From contig NZ_KB849558.1 of NCBI RefSeq assembly GCF_000368585.1, positions 1,071,688 through 1,135,687 of the forward strand: 64,000 bases of DNA. Direction: 5' to 3'. Shown piece after piece: positions 38,188-47,579 of this stretch. The position numbers were made by a program, and so were the translations under genes. The notes beneath the pieces are model-generated. The model saw only the letters and a list, made by a program, of their open reading frames with translations, searched no databases and was not told the DNA's origin. Source of the stretch: Acinetobacter venetianus RAG-1 = CIP 110063. Its GTDB lineage: Bacteria > Pseudomonadota > Gammaproteobacteria > Pseudomonadales > Moraxellaceae. How positions within the stretch are numbered: position 1 is the stretch's first letter; the number at the start of each line of letters is the position of its first letter.

Positions 38188-39249
38188 ATGAGCAAAAACT
38201 TACCTTTAGATATAAATTCGGCCAAAGATACTATTTCTAATGCTTTAATCCGTGAAGCGTTAAGTGTTGCCGCAAGTCGTGGTTTAAATATCGTGAGTAT
38301 TGCCAATCGTGCAGGTATCTCAGCAGAATTGCTAACCTCGACCAAAGCGCGCGTTCCTGTAACTCAATGCGCACAATTATGGGTAGAACTTGCAGAAACC
38401 ATGAATGATGAATTCTTGGGAATGGATCAACATCCTATGCGGCGTGGCAGTTATAAGCTCTTGGCTCAACTTGCATTTAATGCTGAAACATTAGAGCAGG
38501 CAATAAAAGAAATTCTCAGATTTCTAAGTTTAATCTTAGATGATATACATGGTGAACTTGTTCAACACGGTGACAAAGCTTATTTGTTTTTGCACGATCA
38601 CGAACAACCCAAACGTATGTTTACCTATTCAACGTTTTTAATGTTAGTACATAGTTTAATGTGTTGGTTAAGCGATCAACGTATTGCATTTCAAAGTATG
38701 ACCTTTCGATGCCATCCACCTGTAGAAATACAAGATTATCGTGTTCGCTTCTGCGAAGACATTCAGTTCAATGCGGAACAGAATAAAATCGAATTTGATG
38801 CACATTATCTCAAACATAAAATTAAGAAAGATAAACAGGCATTAAAAGATTTTCTGAGTCAGACACCTTATAACCTAATTGTACGTTTTAAAAATGAAAA
38901 TTCTTTAAGCTTGCAGATTCGTCGTCAATTACTGTTGCAACCGCCTTCACAATGGGCTGAATTAAAAGATATCGCACAACAATTAAATATGTCGACGGCA
39001 ACGATTCAACGGCGTTTGAAACAAGAAGGTGTTAGCTATCAACAACTTAAAAATGATATCCGCTGCGATATTGCAATTGAACGCCTAAGTAAAACCAATG
39101 ATTCCATTCAAAGTATTAGTGATGAGCTGAACTTCCATGATCCAAGTGCATTTCATCGCGCTTTTAAAAAATGGAGTGGTGTAAGCCCAGGTACTTACCG
39201 TAAATCATCCCCCAACAAAAAGAGTTTTTTAAGCAATTTGGATTCGTAA
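38188..39249 (+). CDS. AraC-family transcriptional regulator
   Basis: 353 residues: an N-terminal Arabinose_bd-like domain and a C-terminal double helix-turn-helix (LKDIAQQLNMSTATIQRRLKQEG and QSISDELNFHDPSAFHRAFKKWSGVSPGTYRK), with the family's SPGTYR end. It resembles the first AraC gene in layout but not closely. PaiB-like 39266 follows after 16 bp, and the SDR gene is divergent; either may be its target. Confidence 0.85.
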   Translation: MSKNLPLDINSAKDTISNALIREALSVAASRGLNIVSIANRAGISAELLTSTKARVPVTQCAQLWVELAETMNDEFLGMDQHPMRRGSYKLLAQLAFNAETLEQAIKEILRFLSLILDDIHGELVQHGDKAYLFLHDHEQPKRMFTYSTFLMLVHSLMCWLSDQRIAFQSMTFRCHPPVEIQDYRVRFCEDIQFNAEQNKIEFDAHYLKHKIKKDKQALKDFLSQTPYNLIVRFKNENSLSLQIRRQLLLQPPSQWAELKDIAQQLNMSTATIQRRLKQEGVSYQQLKNDIRCDIAIERLSKTNDSIQSISDELNFHDPSAFHRAFKKWSGVSPGTYRKSSPNKKSFLSNLDS

Positions 39250-39265
39250 TAAATGGAGGTTAAAA

Positions 39266-39898
39266 ATGTATCTTCCTGAGATTTTTGAAGAGAAAGATCA
39301 TGAAAAGCTTTACCAACTCATTGAAAATTATCCCTTTGCGACATTAGTTAGCCAAAGCACGAATGGATTGGGGGCTAATCATTTACCATTTAAATTGCTC
39401 CGTGAACCTGAACATCATCGTGCTATTCTCGTTGCACACATTGCAAGAAATAATCCTCTACACACCCAAATCAGAAATGGAACAGAGGTGCTTGTCATTT
39501 TTCAAGGTGAACAAGGCTATATTTCACCGAACTGGTATCCAAGCAAGCAACAACACCATCAACACGTACCGACTTGGAACTATCAAGTGGTTCACGTCAA
39601 CGGCGCTATTCGCTTTTTAGAAGATGAAAAATCCTTGCGTGGTATTCTTGCAAAACTGACTCGAACACATGAGGCGAAACAACCGAAACCTTGGAAAATG
39701 TCTGATGCACCAAGTGACTATATTGCTGAAGAACTCAAAGGCATTATTGGAATAGAAATCGAAATTCAGCAAATGACTGGAAAATTTAAACTCAGTCAAA
39801 ATCGCGATAAAGTTGATGCGGTCGGTGTTGTGGATGGTTTAGAGCAACAAGGTAAAGCTAAATTGGCGCAAGCAATTCAACAATATATTGAAGATTAA
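39266..39898 (+). CDS. PaiB-like FMN-binding negative regulator
   Basis: 210 residues of the PaiB (FMN_bind_2) family: start MYLPEIFEEKDHEKLYQLI, central ARNNPLHTQIRNGTEVLVIFQGEQGYISPNWYPSKQ, and the TWNYQVVHVNG segment, all as in PaiB. PaiB is a negative factor in sporulation and protease control in Bacillus; its function here is unknown. GGAGG site before the ATG. Its stop overlaps the convergent prmC stop by 4 bp. Confidence 0.85.
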   Translation: MYLPEIFEEKDHEKLYQLIENYPFATLVSQSTNGLGANHLPFKLLREPEHHRAILVAHIARNNPLHTQIRNGTEVLVIFQGEQGYISPNWYPSKQQHHQHVPTWNYQVVHVNGAIRFLEDEKSLRGILAKLTRTHEAKQPKPWKMSDAPSDYIAEELKGIIGIEIEIQQMTGKFKLSQNRDKVDAVGVVDGLEQQGKAKLAQAIQQYIED

Positions 39899-40713
39899 TC
39901 AGATTTCTGCCCTAAGCTAACGCGATCATTTGCGCCATAATCTTGAATGGTTTGGATTTGACTAAATCCTTGTTGCTCAAAGATATTACGTACCGCCTGT
40001 CCTTGATCATAGCCATGTTCAAGCACAATCCAACCGTTTGGCTTTAACCAGTCTTTACCTTGAGTAATAATGATTTCAATATCCGCTAGTCCGTGATTAT
40101 CTGCAATTAATGCTCGCTCAGGTTCAGACTTAAGCTTTTGCATATGCACATCTTCTGGATCGATATAAGGCGGATTAGATACAATCAAATCAAATGTTTG
40201 CGATTCTAAAGCCTCAAACCAAGCTCCACAGGCAAAGTTAACTTGCGTTAAACCATGTCGAGTCGCATTTTCTTTTGCAACTTCTAAGGTCGGTAGATAA
40301 ATATCCGTCGCCGTGACCTGCCATTGCGGACGTTCACTTGCTAACGATAAAGCGATCGCACCAGTTCCTGTACCTAAGTCGACAATATTGGCATTTGTGC
40401 TGATTGGAAGTTTCAGCACCGTTTCAACCAAAATTTCAGTATCAGGACGTGGAACTAAAGTATCGTGGGTTACTTTTAAATCTAGCGTCCAAAATGGCTG
40501 AGAACCCGTAACATAAGCCAATGGCTCGCCCTGTTCAATACGCGCAAGCCCATCTAAATAAGCTTGTTCTTGTATTTCAGTCAACTCTTGCTCAAGTCTT
40601 AACTTTAGCTCCAAAGCACCGATTCCTACGATATGCTCAAGTAGCCATGCTGCTTCTTGGCGTTCGTAGCTATCAATTTCCCCTTTGATTTCTAATGCTT
40701 GAGCAATATTCAT
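39895..40713 (-). CDS. prmC: Release-factor glutamine methyltransferase PrmC
   Basis: 272 residues. The SAM-binding motif DLGTGTGAIALSLA (near residue 120) and the catalytic NPPY in IVSNPPYIDPED (near residue 187) are present. It methylates the GGQ glutamine of RF1 and RF2. It begins within the prfA stop codon (TAATG), so the two are translationally coupled. Confidence 0.96.
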   Translation of the reverse strand: MNIAQALEIKGEIDSYERQEAAWLLEHIVGIGALELKLRLEQELTEIQEQAYLDGLARIEQGEPLAYVTGSQPFWTLDLKVTHDTLVPRPDTEILVETVLKLPISTNANIVDLGTGTGAIALSLASERPQWQVTATDIYLPTLEVAKENATRHGLTQVNFACGAWFEALESQTFDLIVSNPPYIDPEDVHMQKLKSEPERALIADNHGLADIEIIITQGKDWLKPNGWIVLEHGYDQGQAVRNIFEQQGFSQIQTIQDYGANDRVSLGQKSD

Positions 40714-41801
40714 TAGCCGCCATTTTCCTGTGCAAGCAGAGCTAACTGATCCGCTTGATATTCACGATGCAGGCTATCCAACAATTCTGTTAAATCACCT
40801 TCCATAATCGCATCTAATTTATATAAAGTTAGATTGATACGGTGATCCGTCATACGGCCTTGTGGGTAGTTATAAGTACGGATACGTTCAGAACGGTCAC
40901 CTGAACCCACTAAGTCACGGCGCATTTCTGAAGTTGCTGCATCAGCCGCAGCACGTTTTGCATTTTCTAAACGTGATACGAGTAGCGCCATCGCTTTGGC
41001 TTTGTTTTTGTGCTGTGAACGCTCTTCTTGACATTCAACCACAACACCTGAAGGAATATGGGTAATACGCACCGCAGAATCGGTTTTGTTAATATGCTGA
41101 CCTCCCGCACCTGATGCACGGTAGGTATCGATACGTAAATCAGCAGGATTAATATCCACTGTTGTATCTACATCGACTTCTGGAAGAATCGCAACTGTAC
41201 ATGCAGAGGTATGCACACGACCTTGAGACTCAGTGGCAGGTACACGTTGTACACGATGTGCACCACTTTCAAATTTCAAGCGGCCATATACACCCTCGCC
41301 ATCTACACGACAAATCACTTCTTTATAACCGCCATGCTCACCTTCATTTTCAGAAAGCACTTCAATACGCCAACCTTGAGTTTCAGCATATTTACTATAC
41401 ATACGGAATAAGTCACCGGAGAAGATCGCAGCTTCATCACCACCCGTTCCTGCACGAATCTCAAGATAAGCAGCATTGGCATCGTTTGGATCTTTAGGAA
41501 TCATCAATACATTCAATTGATCTTCGAGATCAACCAAAAGCGCCTTATTTTCTTTGATTTCTTCTTCTGCCATATCTTTAAAGTCTGGATCAGACTTCAT
41601 CATTTCAGCAGTTTCGATGTCTTCTTCAGCTTGACGATATTTAGCCCAAACCTCAGTAATTTCTGTTAAATCATTATGTTCACGTGACAGTTTACGAAAA
41701 CGTTTATTGTCCGAAATAACTTCTACATCTGCGAGCAATGCAGTCAGCTCTTCATGACGATCACATAATTGATCTAATCTTAAACGGAGTGATGCTTTCA
41801 T
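40713..41801 (-). CDS. prfA: Peptide chain release factor 1 (RF1)
   Basis: 362 residues, the normal RF1 length. The GGQ motif lies in [19 protein letters not shown], and the tripeptide anticodon is in the preceding stretch; the C-terminal part carries [15 protein letters not shown]. It ends translation at UAA and UAG and is the substrate of PrmC, encoded next. Confidence 0.97.
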   Translation of the reverse strand: MKASLRLRLDQLCDRHEELTALLADVEVISDNKRFRKLSREHNDLTEITEVWAKYRQAEEDIETAEMMKSDPDFKDMAEEEIKENKALLVDLEDQLNVLMIPKDPNDANAAYLEIRAGTGGDEAAIFSGDLFRMYSKYAETQGWRIEVLSENEGEHGGYKEVICRVDGEGVYGRLKFESGAHRVQRVPATESQGRVHTSACTVAILPEVDVDTTVDINPADLRIDTYRASGAGGQHINKTDSAVRITHIPSGVVVECQEERSQHKNKAKAMALLVSRLENAKRAAADAATSEMRRDLVGSGDRSERIRTYNYPQGRMTDHRINLTLYKLDAIMEGDLTELLDSLHREYQADQLALLAQENGG

Positions 41802-42267
41802 GGGTGGAATATCTCAAAATCTAAAGACTCTATGCAACACAACTGGCGGAAGCACGAGCAAAATCAAAAAATTGCGCATAGTTTACAGATTCTCCTGATT
41901 AAATAACATAGAGAAGTTTGCTAACTTACTATTCCACCATCATTTGATCACAAATCACTTGGTTTTATCTGTTCAGAGCAGTTTGAATTATTGAAGCGAA
42001 AGGTAAAATTTGAAATAACATATTCAAGTTAGAACATTGCCTACTATTTTTATAATTCTGTATTTTCAAACGAGATTAAATCGTTATCTACTTCGGGTTT
42101 TGAATTGATTTATCGCTCTATTTCTCATCGAAAGCAACAAAACACTACAATCCAATCACTAAACCGTAATAATTCAGGAAAGCATCTCCACATTTTCCAT
42201 CTCAAACTTTGTTACATTTGCTCGCATTACAAAAGATGTCCTATCCAATAGGAACGTGGAGTTAAAA
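41802..42267. other. Intergenic region, 466 bases
   Basis: Between divergent prfA and the glycine-zipper gene. AT-rich; no repeat, tRNA or hairpin of note was seen. It must hold the promoters of both genes. A 24-codon ATG frame at about 41833 lacks a ribosome-binding site and is not called. Confidence 0.6.
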
Positions 42268-42693
42268 ATGAAAGCCAATGCTTGGTTATGTGCGATTTTA
42301 GCAAGTACCTCTCTGATGACCGTTGCTCATGCAGATAATGGTACACGTGTAGCAGCAACATCTGCGCTTGGTAGTGTTGTCGGTACTGCAATTGGTAAAG
42401 AAGTTGGTGGAAACAGCGGCGCTATGATTGGTTCTGCGATTGGAGGTGCTGGTGGTGCAGCGGCTGCAAGTAGTAAACGTACACGTACCGAAGCTGCTAT
42501 CGGTGGCGGTTTAGGAGGAGTCGGTGGCTACACAGTTGGTAAAAATCTAGGTGGAACAACAGGTGGTTACATCGGTGCAGCAGCGGGTGCGGCTGGTGGT
42601 GCAGCTTTAGGTCGTCAAGTTGGTCAAGATCGTTATTATGACAATCACCAATCTAAAAAATATAAGAAAAAACGTAAGCACCGTCATCACTAA
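42268..42693 (+). CDS. Glycine-zipper exported protein
   Basis: About 141 residues. A signal peptide (cleavage after VAHA) precedes repeated glycine-zipper runs (GSVVGTAIGKEVGG, GAMIGSAIGGAGGAA, GGYTVGKNLGGTTGGYIGAAAG), which would form packed membrane helices, and a very basic tail (KYKKKRKHRHH). A His-rich tail could bind metals. GGAG precedes the ATG at 42268. Related to outer-membrane glycine-zipper proteins of the SlyB/YMGG type; function unknown. Confidence 0.8.
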   Translation: MKANAWLCAILASTSLMTVAHADNGTRVAATSALGSVVGTAIGKEVGGNSGAMIGSAIGGAGGAAAASSKRTRTEAAIGGGLGGVGGYTVGKNLGGTTGGYIGAAAGAAGGAALGRQVGQDRYYDNHQSKKYKKKRKHRHH

Positions 42694-42696
42694 TTC

Positions 42697-42722
42697 AAAA
42701 GCACCTTCGGGTGCTTTTTTCT
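42697..42722 (+). terminator. Terminator with UUCG tetraloop
   Basis: AAAAGCACC pairs with GGTGCTTTT around a TTCG loop, with a T run, right after the glycine-zipper gene stop. Confidence 0.92.
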
Positions 42723-42894
42723 TATCTAAGCAAGATTTCTGGAGATTCTATAAATTTAGACTTATTTAAAGGTGAGACTAGCATTGGCAAATAAGGATTT
42801 AATGCTAAAAATCCTGACTTAAATACTTGGTTGAATCCTTTTCTTGTTCTTCCTAGAATAATCCCCTATTTTTTATATGCCTTTGTGTTTTTAC

Positions 42895-44259
42895 ATGAAT
42901 ACCGAATTACTCTCGCCTGCTGGTTCACTTAAAAATATGCGTTATGCCTTTGCTTATGGAGCAGATGCAGTCTATGCAGGTCAACCTCGTTATAGTTTAC
43001 GCGTTCGTAATAATGAGTTTGATCATGACAATTTAAAAATCGGTATTGATGAAGCACATGCCTTAGGTAAAAAATTCTATGTTGTTGTCAACATTCAACC
43101 ACATAACAGTAAGCTGAAAAATTTTATTCGAGATATTGAACCGATTATTGCGATGCAACCTGATGCCTTGATTATGTCTGATCCAGGTTTGATTATGATG
43201 GTGCGTGAACATTTCCCTGATATGCAAATACATCTTTCAGTACAAGCAAACGCGATTAACTGGGCAACCGTAAAATTTTGGAAAGACTATGGACTAAGTC
43301 GTGTCATCCTTTCTCGTGAGTTATCACTTGAGGAAATTGAAGAAATCCAAAAACATGTCCCTGAAATCGAATTAGAAGTGTTTGTGCATGGTGCATTATG
43401 CATGGCTTATTCAGGTCGCTGTCTTCTATCTGGCTATATGAATAAACGAGATGCCAATCAAGGTGCTTGCACCAATGCATGTCGTTGGGAATATAAAATC
43501 CATGATGCAAAAGAAGATGTCAATGGTGATGTCATCCCTGTTCAGCAATTAGACGAACCTACACAATGTTGTTCAAAAGCGGATTCAGAAGACACCACAC
43601 AAACGGTTTTAGTTCAACGCAACGAAGAAGAAATGTTTGCCGCAGAAGAAGATGAACATGGAACTTACTTTATGAACTCAAAAGATCTCCGTGCAGTACA
43701 ACATGTAGATCGTCTGACGCATATGGGTGTTGCATCTCTTAAAATTGAAGGGAGAACGAAATCCTATTTTTACTGTGCGCGCACAGCACAAATTTATCGT
43801 AAAGCAATTGATGATGCTTTATCAGGCAAAGCTTTTGATCAACGTTTAATGCATCAACTCGAAGGTTTGGCAAATCGAGGTTATACCGAAGGTTTCTTAC
43901 GTCGACATATTCACAGCGACTATCAGAACTATGAAGATGGTTCATCACATTTTGATTATCAACAATTCTGCGGTGAAGTTTTGGAACGTCACGGCGACTA
44001 TGTTCGTATTGAAGTTAAAAATCGCTTCCTCGTAGGTGATTCTCTAGAATTGATGACACCGAAAGGCAATATTTCTTTTGTGCTTGAGCATATGCGTGAC
44101 CTAAAAGGTAATTCAATCGACAATGCTAAAGGCTCAGGTCATATCGTAGAGATTCCACTGTCACAAGATATAGATATTGCTTATGCTTTATTAATTCGCA
44201 ACCTGCCTCATGCAAAAGAGCAATTACAATCTTCTGCTTTGGCTTATGCAGCGAACTAA
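42895..44259 (+). CDS. trhP: tRNA 5-hydroxyuridine synthesis protein TrhP (peptidase U32 family)
   Basis: About 454 residues. It is close to E. coli YegQ/TrhP across its length: TELLSPAGSLKNMRYAFAYGADAVYAGQ at the start, SRELSLEEIEEIQKH, FVHGALCMAYSGRCLLSGYMNKRD, and the cluster-binding CTNACRWEY. It hydroxylates U34 of certain tRNAs and carries an iron-sulfur cluster. Between the CTNACRW motif and EDEHGTYFMNSKDLRA there is an insert with a CC pair (QCCSKADSED), not in E. coli. ATG at 42895 is chosen over 42877 by homology. Confidence 0.93.
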   Translation: MNTELLSPAGSLKNMRYAFAYGADAVYAGQPRYSLRVRNNEFDHDNLKIGIDEAHALGKKFYVVVNIQPHNSKLKNFIRDIEPIIAMQPDALIMSDPGLIMMVREHFPDMQIHLSVQANAINWATVKFWKDYGLSRVILSRELSLEEIEEIQKHVPEIELEVFVHGALCMAYSGRCLLSGYMNKRDANQGACTNACRWEYKIHDAKEDVNGDVIPVQQLDEPTQCCSKADSEDTTQTVLVQRNEEEMFAAEEDEHGTYFMNSKDLRAVQHVDRLTHMGVASLKIEGRTKSYFYCARTAQIYRKAIDDALSGKAFDQRLMHQLEGLANRGYTEGFLRRHIHSDYQNYEDGSSHFDYQQFCGEVLERHGDYVRIEVKNRFLVGDSLELMTPKGNISFVLEHMRDLKGNSIDNAKGSGHIVEIPLSQDIDIAYALLIRNLPHAKEQLQSSALAYAAN

Positions 44260-44262
44260 GAC

Positions 44263-44517
44263 ATGGCACTCATGATCACGACGGCCTGTATCAATTGCGA
44301 TATGTGCCTCCCAGAATGCCCCAATGAAGCGATTTATGAAGGTGCAAAAGTTTACGAAATCGACCCACAACGTTGCACTGAATGTGTAGGCTTTTATGAA
44401 TCGCCCACATGCATTGCTGTGTGTCCGATTAACTGTATCAATCCAGACCCAAATTTTTTAGAATCAAAAGACCAACTTCTCATTAAATTTAAAAGCTTAA
44501 ATTTATATAATAATTAA
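44263..44517 (+). CDS. YfhL-type 4Fe-4S ferredoxin
   Basis: 84 residues with two cluster motifs: CINCDMCLPECPNEAI and CTECVGFYESPTCIAVCP, the second with the extended spacing of YfhL-type ferredoxins. It starts 3 bp after trhP, which makes joint expression and a role as electron donor to TrhP likely; the direct interaction is inferred. Confidence 0.9.
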   Translation: MALMITTACINCDMCLPECPNEAIYEGAKVYEIDPQRCTECVGFYESPTCIAVCPINCINPDPNFLESKDQLLIKFKSLNLYNN

Positions 44518-44638
44518 ATAGTTAAAATTAATTTTGTGGTGCTTTCCTTCCATCATGGTTAAAAGTACCGCTTCTTTTTAAGTTCTGATATTTTCCCCTG
44601 CTAAATTTCTATTTAAACACAAGACACTGGCATCAAAA

Positions 44639-44667
44639 TTGCTAAATAGTATTACGTTTTTTAAAAT
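44639..44667 (+). promoter_or_regulatory. Promoter of the ABC/dioxygenase operon
   Basis: TTGCTA (44639-44644), a 17-bp spacer, then TAAAAT (44662-44667). The -10 element lies inside the 28-bp operator at 44649-44676. Confidence 0.55.
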
Positions 44668-44676
44668 TAGTATTAC
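44649..44676. promoter_or_regulatory. 28-bp operator of the NikR-like regulator, copy A
   Basis: Half-sites GTATTAC at 44649-44655 and GTATTAC at 44670-44676, separated by 14 bp. Copies B (50559-50586) and C (58003-58030) share the spacing. Placed on the predicted -10, 16 bp upstream of the permease start. See findings. Confidence 0.65.
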
Positions 44677-44691
44677 TACGGGTGTTTGCCT

Positions 44692-45627
44692 ATGCATCAT
44701 TCAGTATTGTCAAAAAGGAAAAAGCTTTTCTTAGGATTGGGGTCTTTTATCATTCCACTTCTTATTTGGAGCTGTGTCAGTTATTTACCTTTTATTTGGC
44801 ATCCTCAAGTTCAAATCACTGATTCAGGCAGTGTCTCTTACTTACAGGTAGGAACACGTCTTGAGAAAAGTGCTTACTATGCAGAAGCACAACAAGCGGT
44901 TGATCAAGCTAAAACACCTCCAACAGGAATTTTAGTCAACCCAATATATTTACCTGCTCCACATGAAGTTGCGATAGCATTATTTACATCATTTACGACA
45001 CCACCACAGCAAGCAGACGCACCTTGGCTACATCAAAGTCTGTGGCACAGTATCAAAATCGTATTTACTGCATTTTTCATTTCATCGTTGATTGGTGTAC
45101 CACTCGGAATCTTATGCGGATTTTCCAACACGATTTCCAAGTTAACAGAGCCTTTTGTTGAGTTCTTTCGCTACCTTCCTGCACCTGCTTTTGGAGCACT
45201 TGCGGTTGCTATTTTAGGAATTAACGATGCACCTAAAATTGCCATCATTGTGATTGGTACTTTATTTCAACAAATCTTGATTATTGCCAATACCACAAGA
45301 ATGGTTGATCGCGGCTTAATGGAGGCAGGTTATACCCTTGGAACAAACAAAATCAAAAGTCTATTTTATGTGGTGATTCCAGCTGCATTGCCAGATATCT
45401 ATCGAGATCAACGTGTCTTACTCGGTTGGGCTTGGACATATTTAATTGTTTCAGAATTAATTGGTGCAACCTCAGGCATCACTTGGTTTATTACACAACA
45501 AGCACGCTATCAAAACTTTGATAACGTCTATGCTGCGATCCTGATTATTGGCGTGATTGGTCTGGTCTGCGATCTAATTTTAATGAAATTAGGTATGCGT
45601 CTATTCAAATGGAAAAAAGGAGTATAA
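44692..45627 (+). CDS. ABC transporter permease (SsuC/TauC-type), guanidine island
   Basis: About 311 residues, BPD_transp_1 family. Six membrane segments, with the EAA loop in MEAGYTLGTNKIKSLFYVVIP. Between the first and second segments it has an unusual stretch of about 90 residues (residues 30-120) that would lie in the periplasm. The ATG at 44692 follows a short leader. The ATPase gene begins 3 bp after its stop. Import of guanidine or a guanidino compound is inferred from the island. Confidence 0.87.
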   Translation: MHHSVLSKRKKLFLGLGSFIIPLLIWSCVSYLPFIWHPQVQITDSGSVSYLQVGTRLEKSAYYAEAQQAVDQAKTPPTGILVNPIYLPAPHEVAIALFTSFTTPPQQADAPWLHQSLWHSIKIVFTAFFISSLIGVPLGILCGFSNTISKLTEPFVEFFRYLPAPAFGALAVAILGINDAPKIAIIVIGTLFQQILIIANTTRMVDRGLMEAGYTLGTNKIKSLFYVVIPAALPDIYRDQRVLLGWAWTYLIVSELIGATSGITWFITQQARYQNFDNVYAAILIIGVIGLVCDLILMKLGMRLFKWKKGV

Positions 45628-45629
45628 AT

Positions 45630-46508
45630 ATGACTGAGCATTTTGATTCAAAAGCATATTTCGAAAGTATTTATACTCGTCCTGTGATGCTAGAAACCAA
45701 AAATCTGAGCCAAATCTTTAATCATGGCGATGGTGAACGTCTTGTCCTAAATAAAATTGATTTAACCATTCATAAAAGAGAATTTATCTGTGTGATCGGC
45801 CCATCAGGTTGCGGTAAGTCCACCCTGAGTCGTGTTGTCGCTGGATTAGATGATTTCCATAGTGGTGAAGTTTTGGTTGAAGGTCAAAAAATCAAAGGGC
45901 CTAGCTCTGAACGTGGCATGGTGTTTCAAGGCTATACCCTTTTCCCATGGAAAACAGTCAAAGAAAACGTCATGTTCGGTCCAATAATGAAAGGCATCAG
46001 CCGAACTCGCGCAGAAGAAATGGCAAGGGAATGGATTAACATCATTGGCTTAGATAAGTATGAAAATCAATTTCCACATGAGCTTTCTGGTGGCATGAAA
46101 CAACGCGTTGCGATTGCTAGAGCATTGGTCAATGAACCTAAAATATTATTAATGGATGAGCCTTTTGGCGCACTTGATCCTTACACCCGCCAAAAGATGC
46201 AAAAACATTTGATGGATTTATGGCAAAACATCGACCTCACCATTATGTTTGTTACGCATGACATGGATGAGGCGATTTTATTGGCCGATCGTATCGTGGC
46301 ATTAAAAGCCAACCCTGGTGAGGTAAAAGAAGTTATCGAAGTTAATTTGCCTCGTCCGCGATCATTCGACTTAATTCACTCAACAGAGTTCAAACAATTA
46401 CGTGATCGCGTGAATCAACTTGTACATAGTCAAGAAGAAGAACTTGATCCATCCTTAGAGGATTTACCTAAAATTCCACGCATGACTCAAGTCAGTACAC
46501 AGAAATAA
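45630..46508 (+). CDS. ABC transporter ATP-binding protein
   Basis: About 292 residues. Walker A GPSGCGKST, Q-loop GMVFQGYTLFPWKT, signature LSGGMKQRVAIARAL, Walker B LLMDEPFGALD and H-loop FVTHDMDEA. The DEPFGALD type of Walker B is typical of nitrate/sulfonate/taurine transporters. AAAAGGAG precedes the ATG at 45630. It forms a transporter with the adjoining permease and the separately encoded binding protein (48850-49899). Confidence 0.92.
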   Translation: MTEHFDSKAYFESIYTRPVMLETKNLSQIFNHGDGERLVLNKIDLTIHKREFICVIGPSGCGKSTLSRVVAGLDDFHSGEVLVEGQKIKGPSSERGMVFQGYTLFPWKTVKENVMFGPIMKGISRTRAEEMAREWINIIGLDKYENQFPHELSGGMKQRVAIARALVNEPKILLMDEPFGALDPYTRQKMQKHLMDLWQNIDLTIMFVTHDMDEAILLADRIVALKANPGEVKEVIEVNLPRPRSFDLIHSTEFKQLRDRVNQLVHSQEEELDPSLEDLPKIPRMTQVSTQK

Positions 46509-46562
46509 AAATAGCAATTGGGACGACCCAATTCGCTTCATTTATTGCTGGACGACCAGCCT

Positions 46563-47579
46563 ATGGTGAAGATCATGAACCATGAATATGTCCTGCCACT
46601 TATCGACATTTCTCTTCTAAATAGCGATTACTTAGAAGATCGGATGCAAGTCGTTCAAGCACTGGATCGAGCCTGCAAAGAGGTCGGTTTTCTGTATATT
46701 CAAGGCGAACAATTTCAGCCTGAACTTTTCGATAAACTCAAAGAAATCGCTGAAAGTTACTTTGCTCAAGATGAAAATCAAAAAATGCAAAACTACATCG
46801 GATTTTCAAAAAACCACAGTGGTTATGTGCCGATTGGAGAGGAACAATTCAAAGCCAATGTATATGACTTAAAAGAAGCATATGACATCAATTATGACTA
46901 TCAGGAAATTGAAAATCGCCGCCCTTTACTCGGTCCTACACAATGGCCTAATGATCCTCAATTTAAAGAACAAGTTTTAGCTTACTACCAACATATCAAA
47001 GCAATTGGCCATCAACTTTTTAAAGCATTTGCGCTGGCTTTGGAGTTAGAAGAAGACTATTTTGATGCGCATTTAAAGCATGCACCGAGTCAATTAAGAC
47101 TGATCCACTATCCTTTCAATCCAAATGCCGAAGATCAGTTTGGGATTGGTGCTCATACAGATTACGAGTGCTTTACTCTGCTTTTTCCAACGGCAGAAGG
47201 ACTACAGGTATTAGATAAACAAGGTGAATGGATTGATATTCCAGTGATTGAAAATACGATGGTGATGAATATCGGCGATATGATGGAAATCTTATCGAAT
47301 GGTCGTTACCTAGCAACCAAACACCGTGTTAAACGCGTCAAACAAGAACGCTATTCTTTCCCTTTGTTTTTCTCTTGTGATTACGACTATATCATCCAAC
47401 CCATTATCAAAAATGAAGTTCCTCATTATCCCCCCATGAAAGGTGGTGAACATTTATTTAATCAAACAGCACAAACTTTTAGGTATCTAAAACAACGCAT
47501 TGCTTCAGGTGAGCTTGTTTTAGAAAATGCACGACCGCTTTACTCCTTTGGCTTGAATGAACAAGGAGAAGTGTCATGA
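46563..47579 (+). CDS. Isopenicillin-N-synthase-like Fe(II)/2-oxoglutarate dioxygenase
   Basis: About 338 residues of the 2OG-Fe(II) oxygenase superfamily. DIOX_N start (LPLIDISLLNSDYLEDRMQ), then GIGAHTDYECFTLL with the first His and Asp of the iron triad, and ATKHRVKR with the distal His, followed by RYSFPLFF with the Arg/Ser that holds 2-oxoglutarate. The start is at ATG 46563 or 46575. It sits between an ABC transporter and an unknown gene in an operon sharing regulation with guanidine genes. Substrate unknown. Confidence 0.85.
   Translation: MVKIMNHEYVLPLIDISLLNSDYLEDRMQVVQALDRACKEVGFLYIQGEQFQPELFDKLKEIAESYFAQDENQKMQNYIGFSKNHSGYVPIGEEQFKANVYDLKEAYDINYDYQEIENRRPLLGPTQWPNDPQFKEQVLAYYQHIKAIGHQLFKAFALALELEEDYFDAHLKHAPSQLRLIHYPFNPNAEDQFGIGAHTDYECFTLLFPTAEGLQVLDKQGEWIDIPVIENTMVMNIGDMMEILSNGRYLATKHRVKRVKQERYSFPLFFSCDYDYIIQPIIKNEVPHYPPMKGGEHLFNQTAQTFRYLKQRIASGELVLENARPLYSFGLNEQGEVS

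Noticed and set aside
41833..41907. A 24-codon ATG frame upstream of prfA
   Set aside because: No ribosome-binding site and no hydrophobic or other feature.
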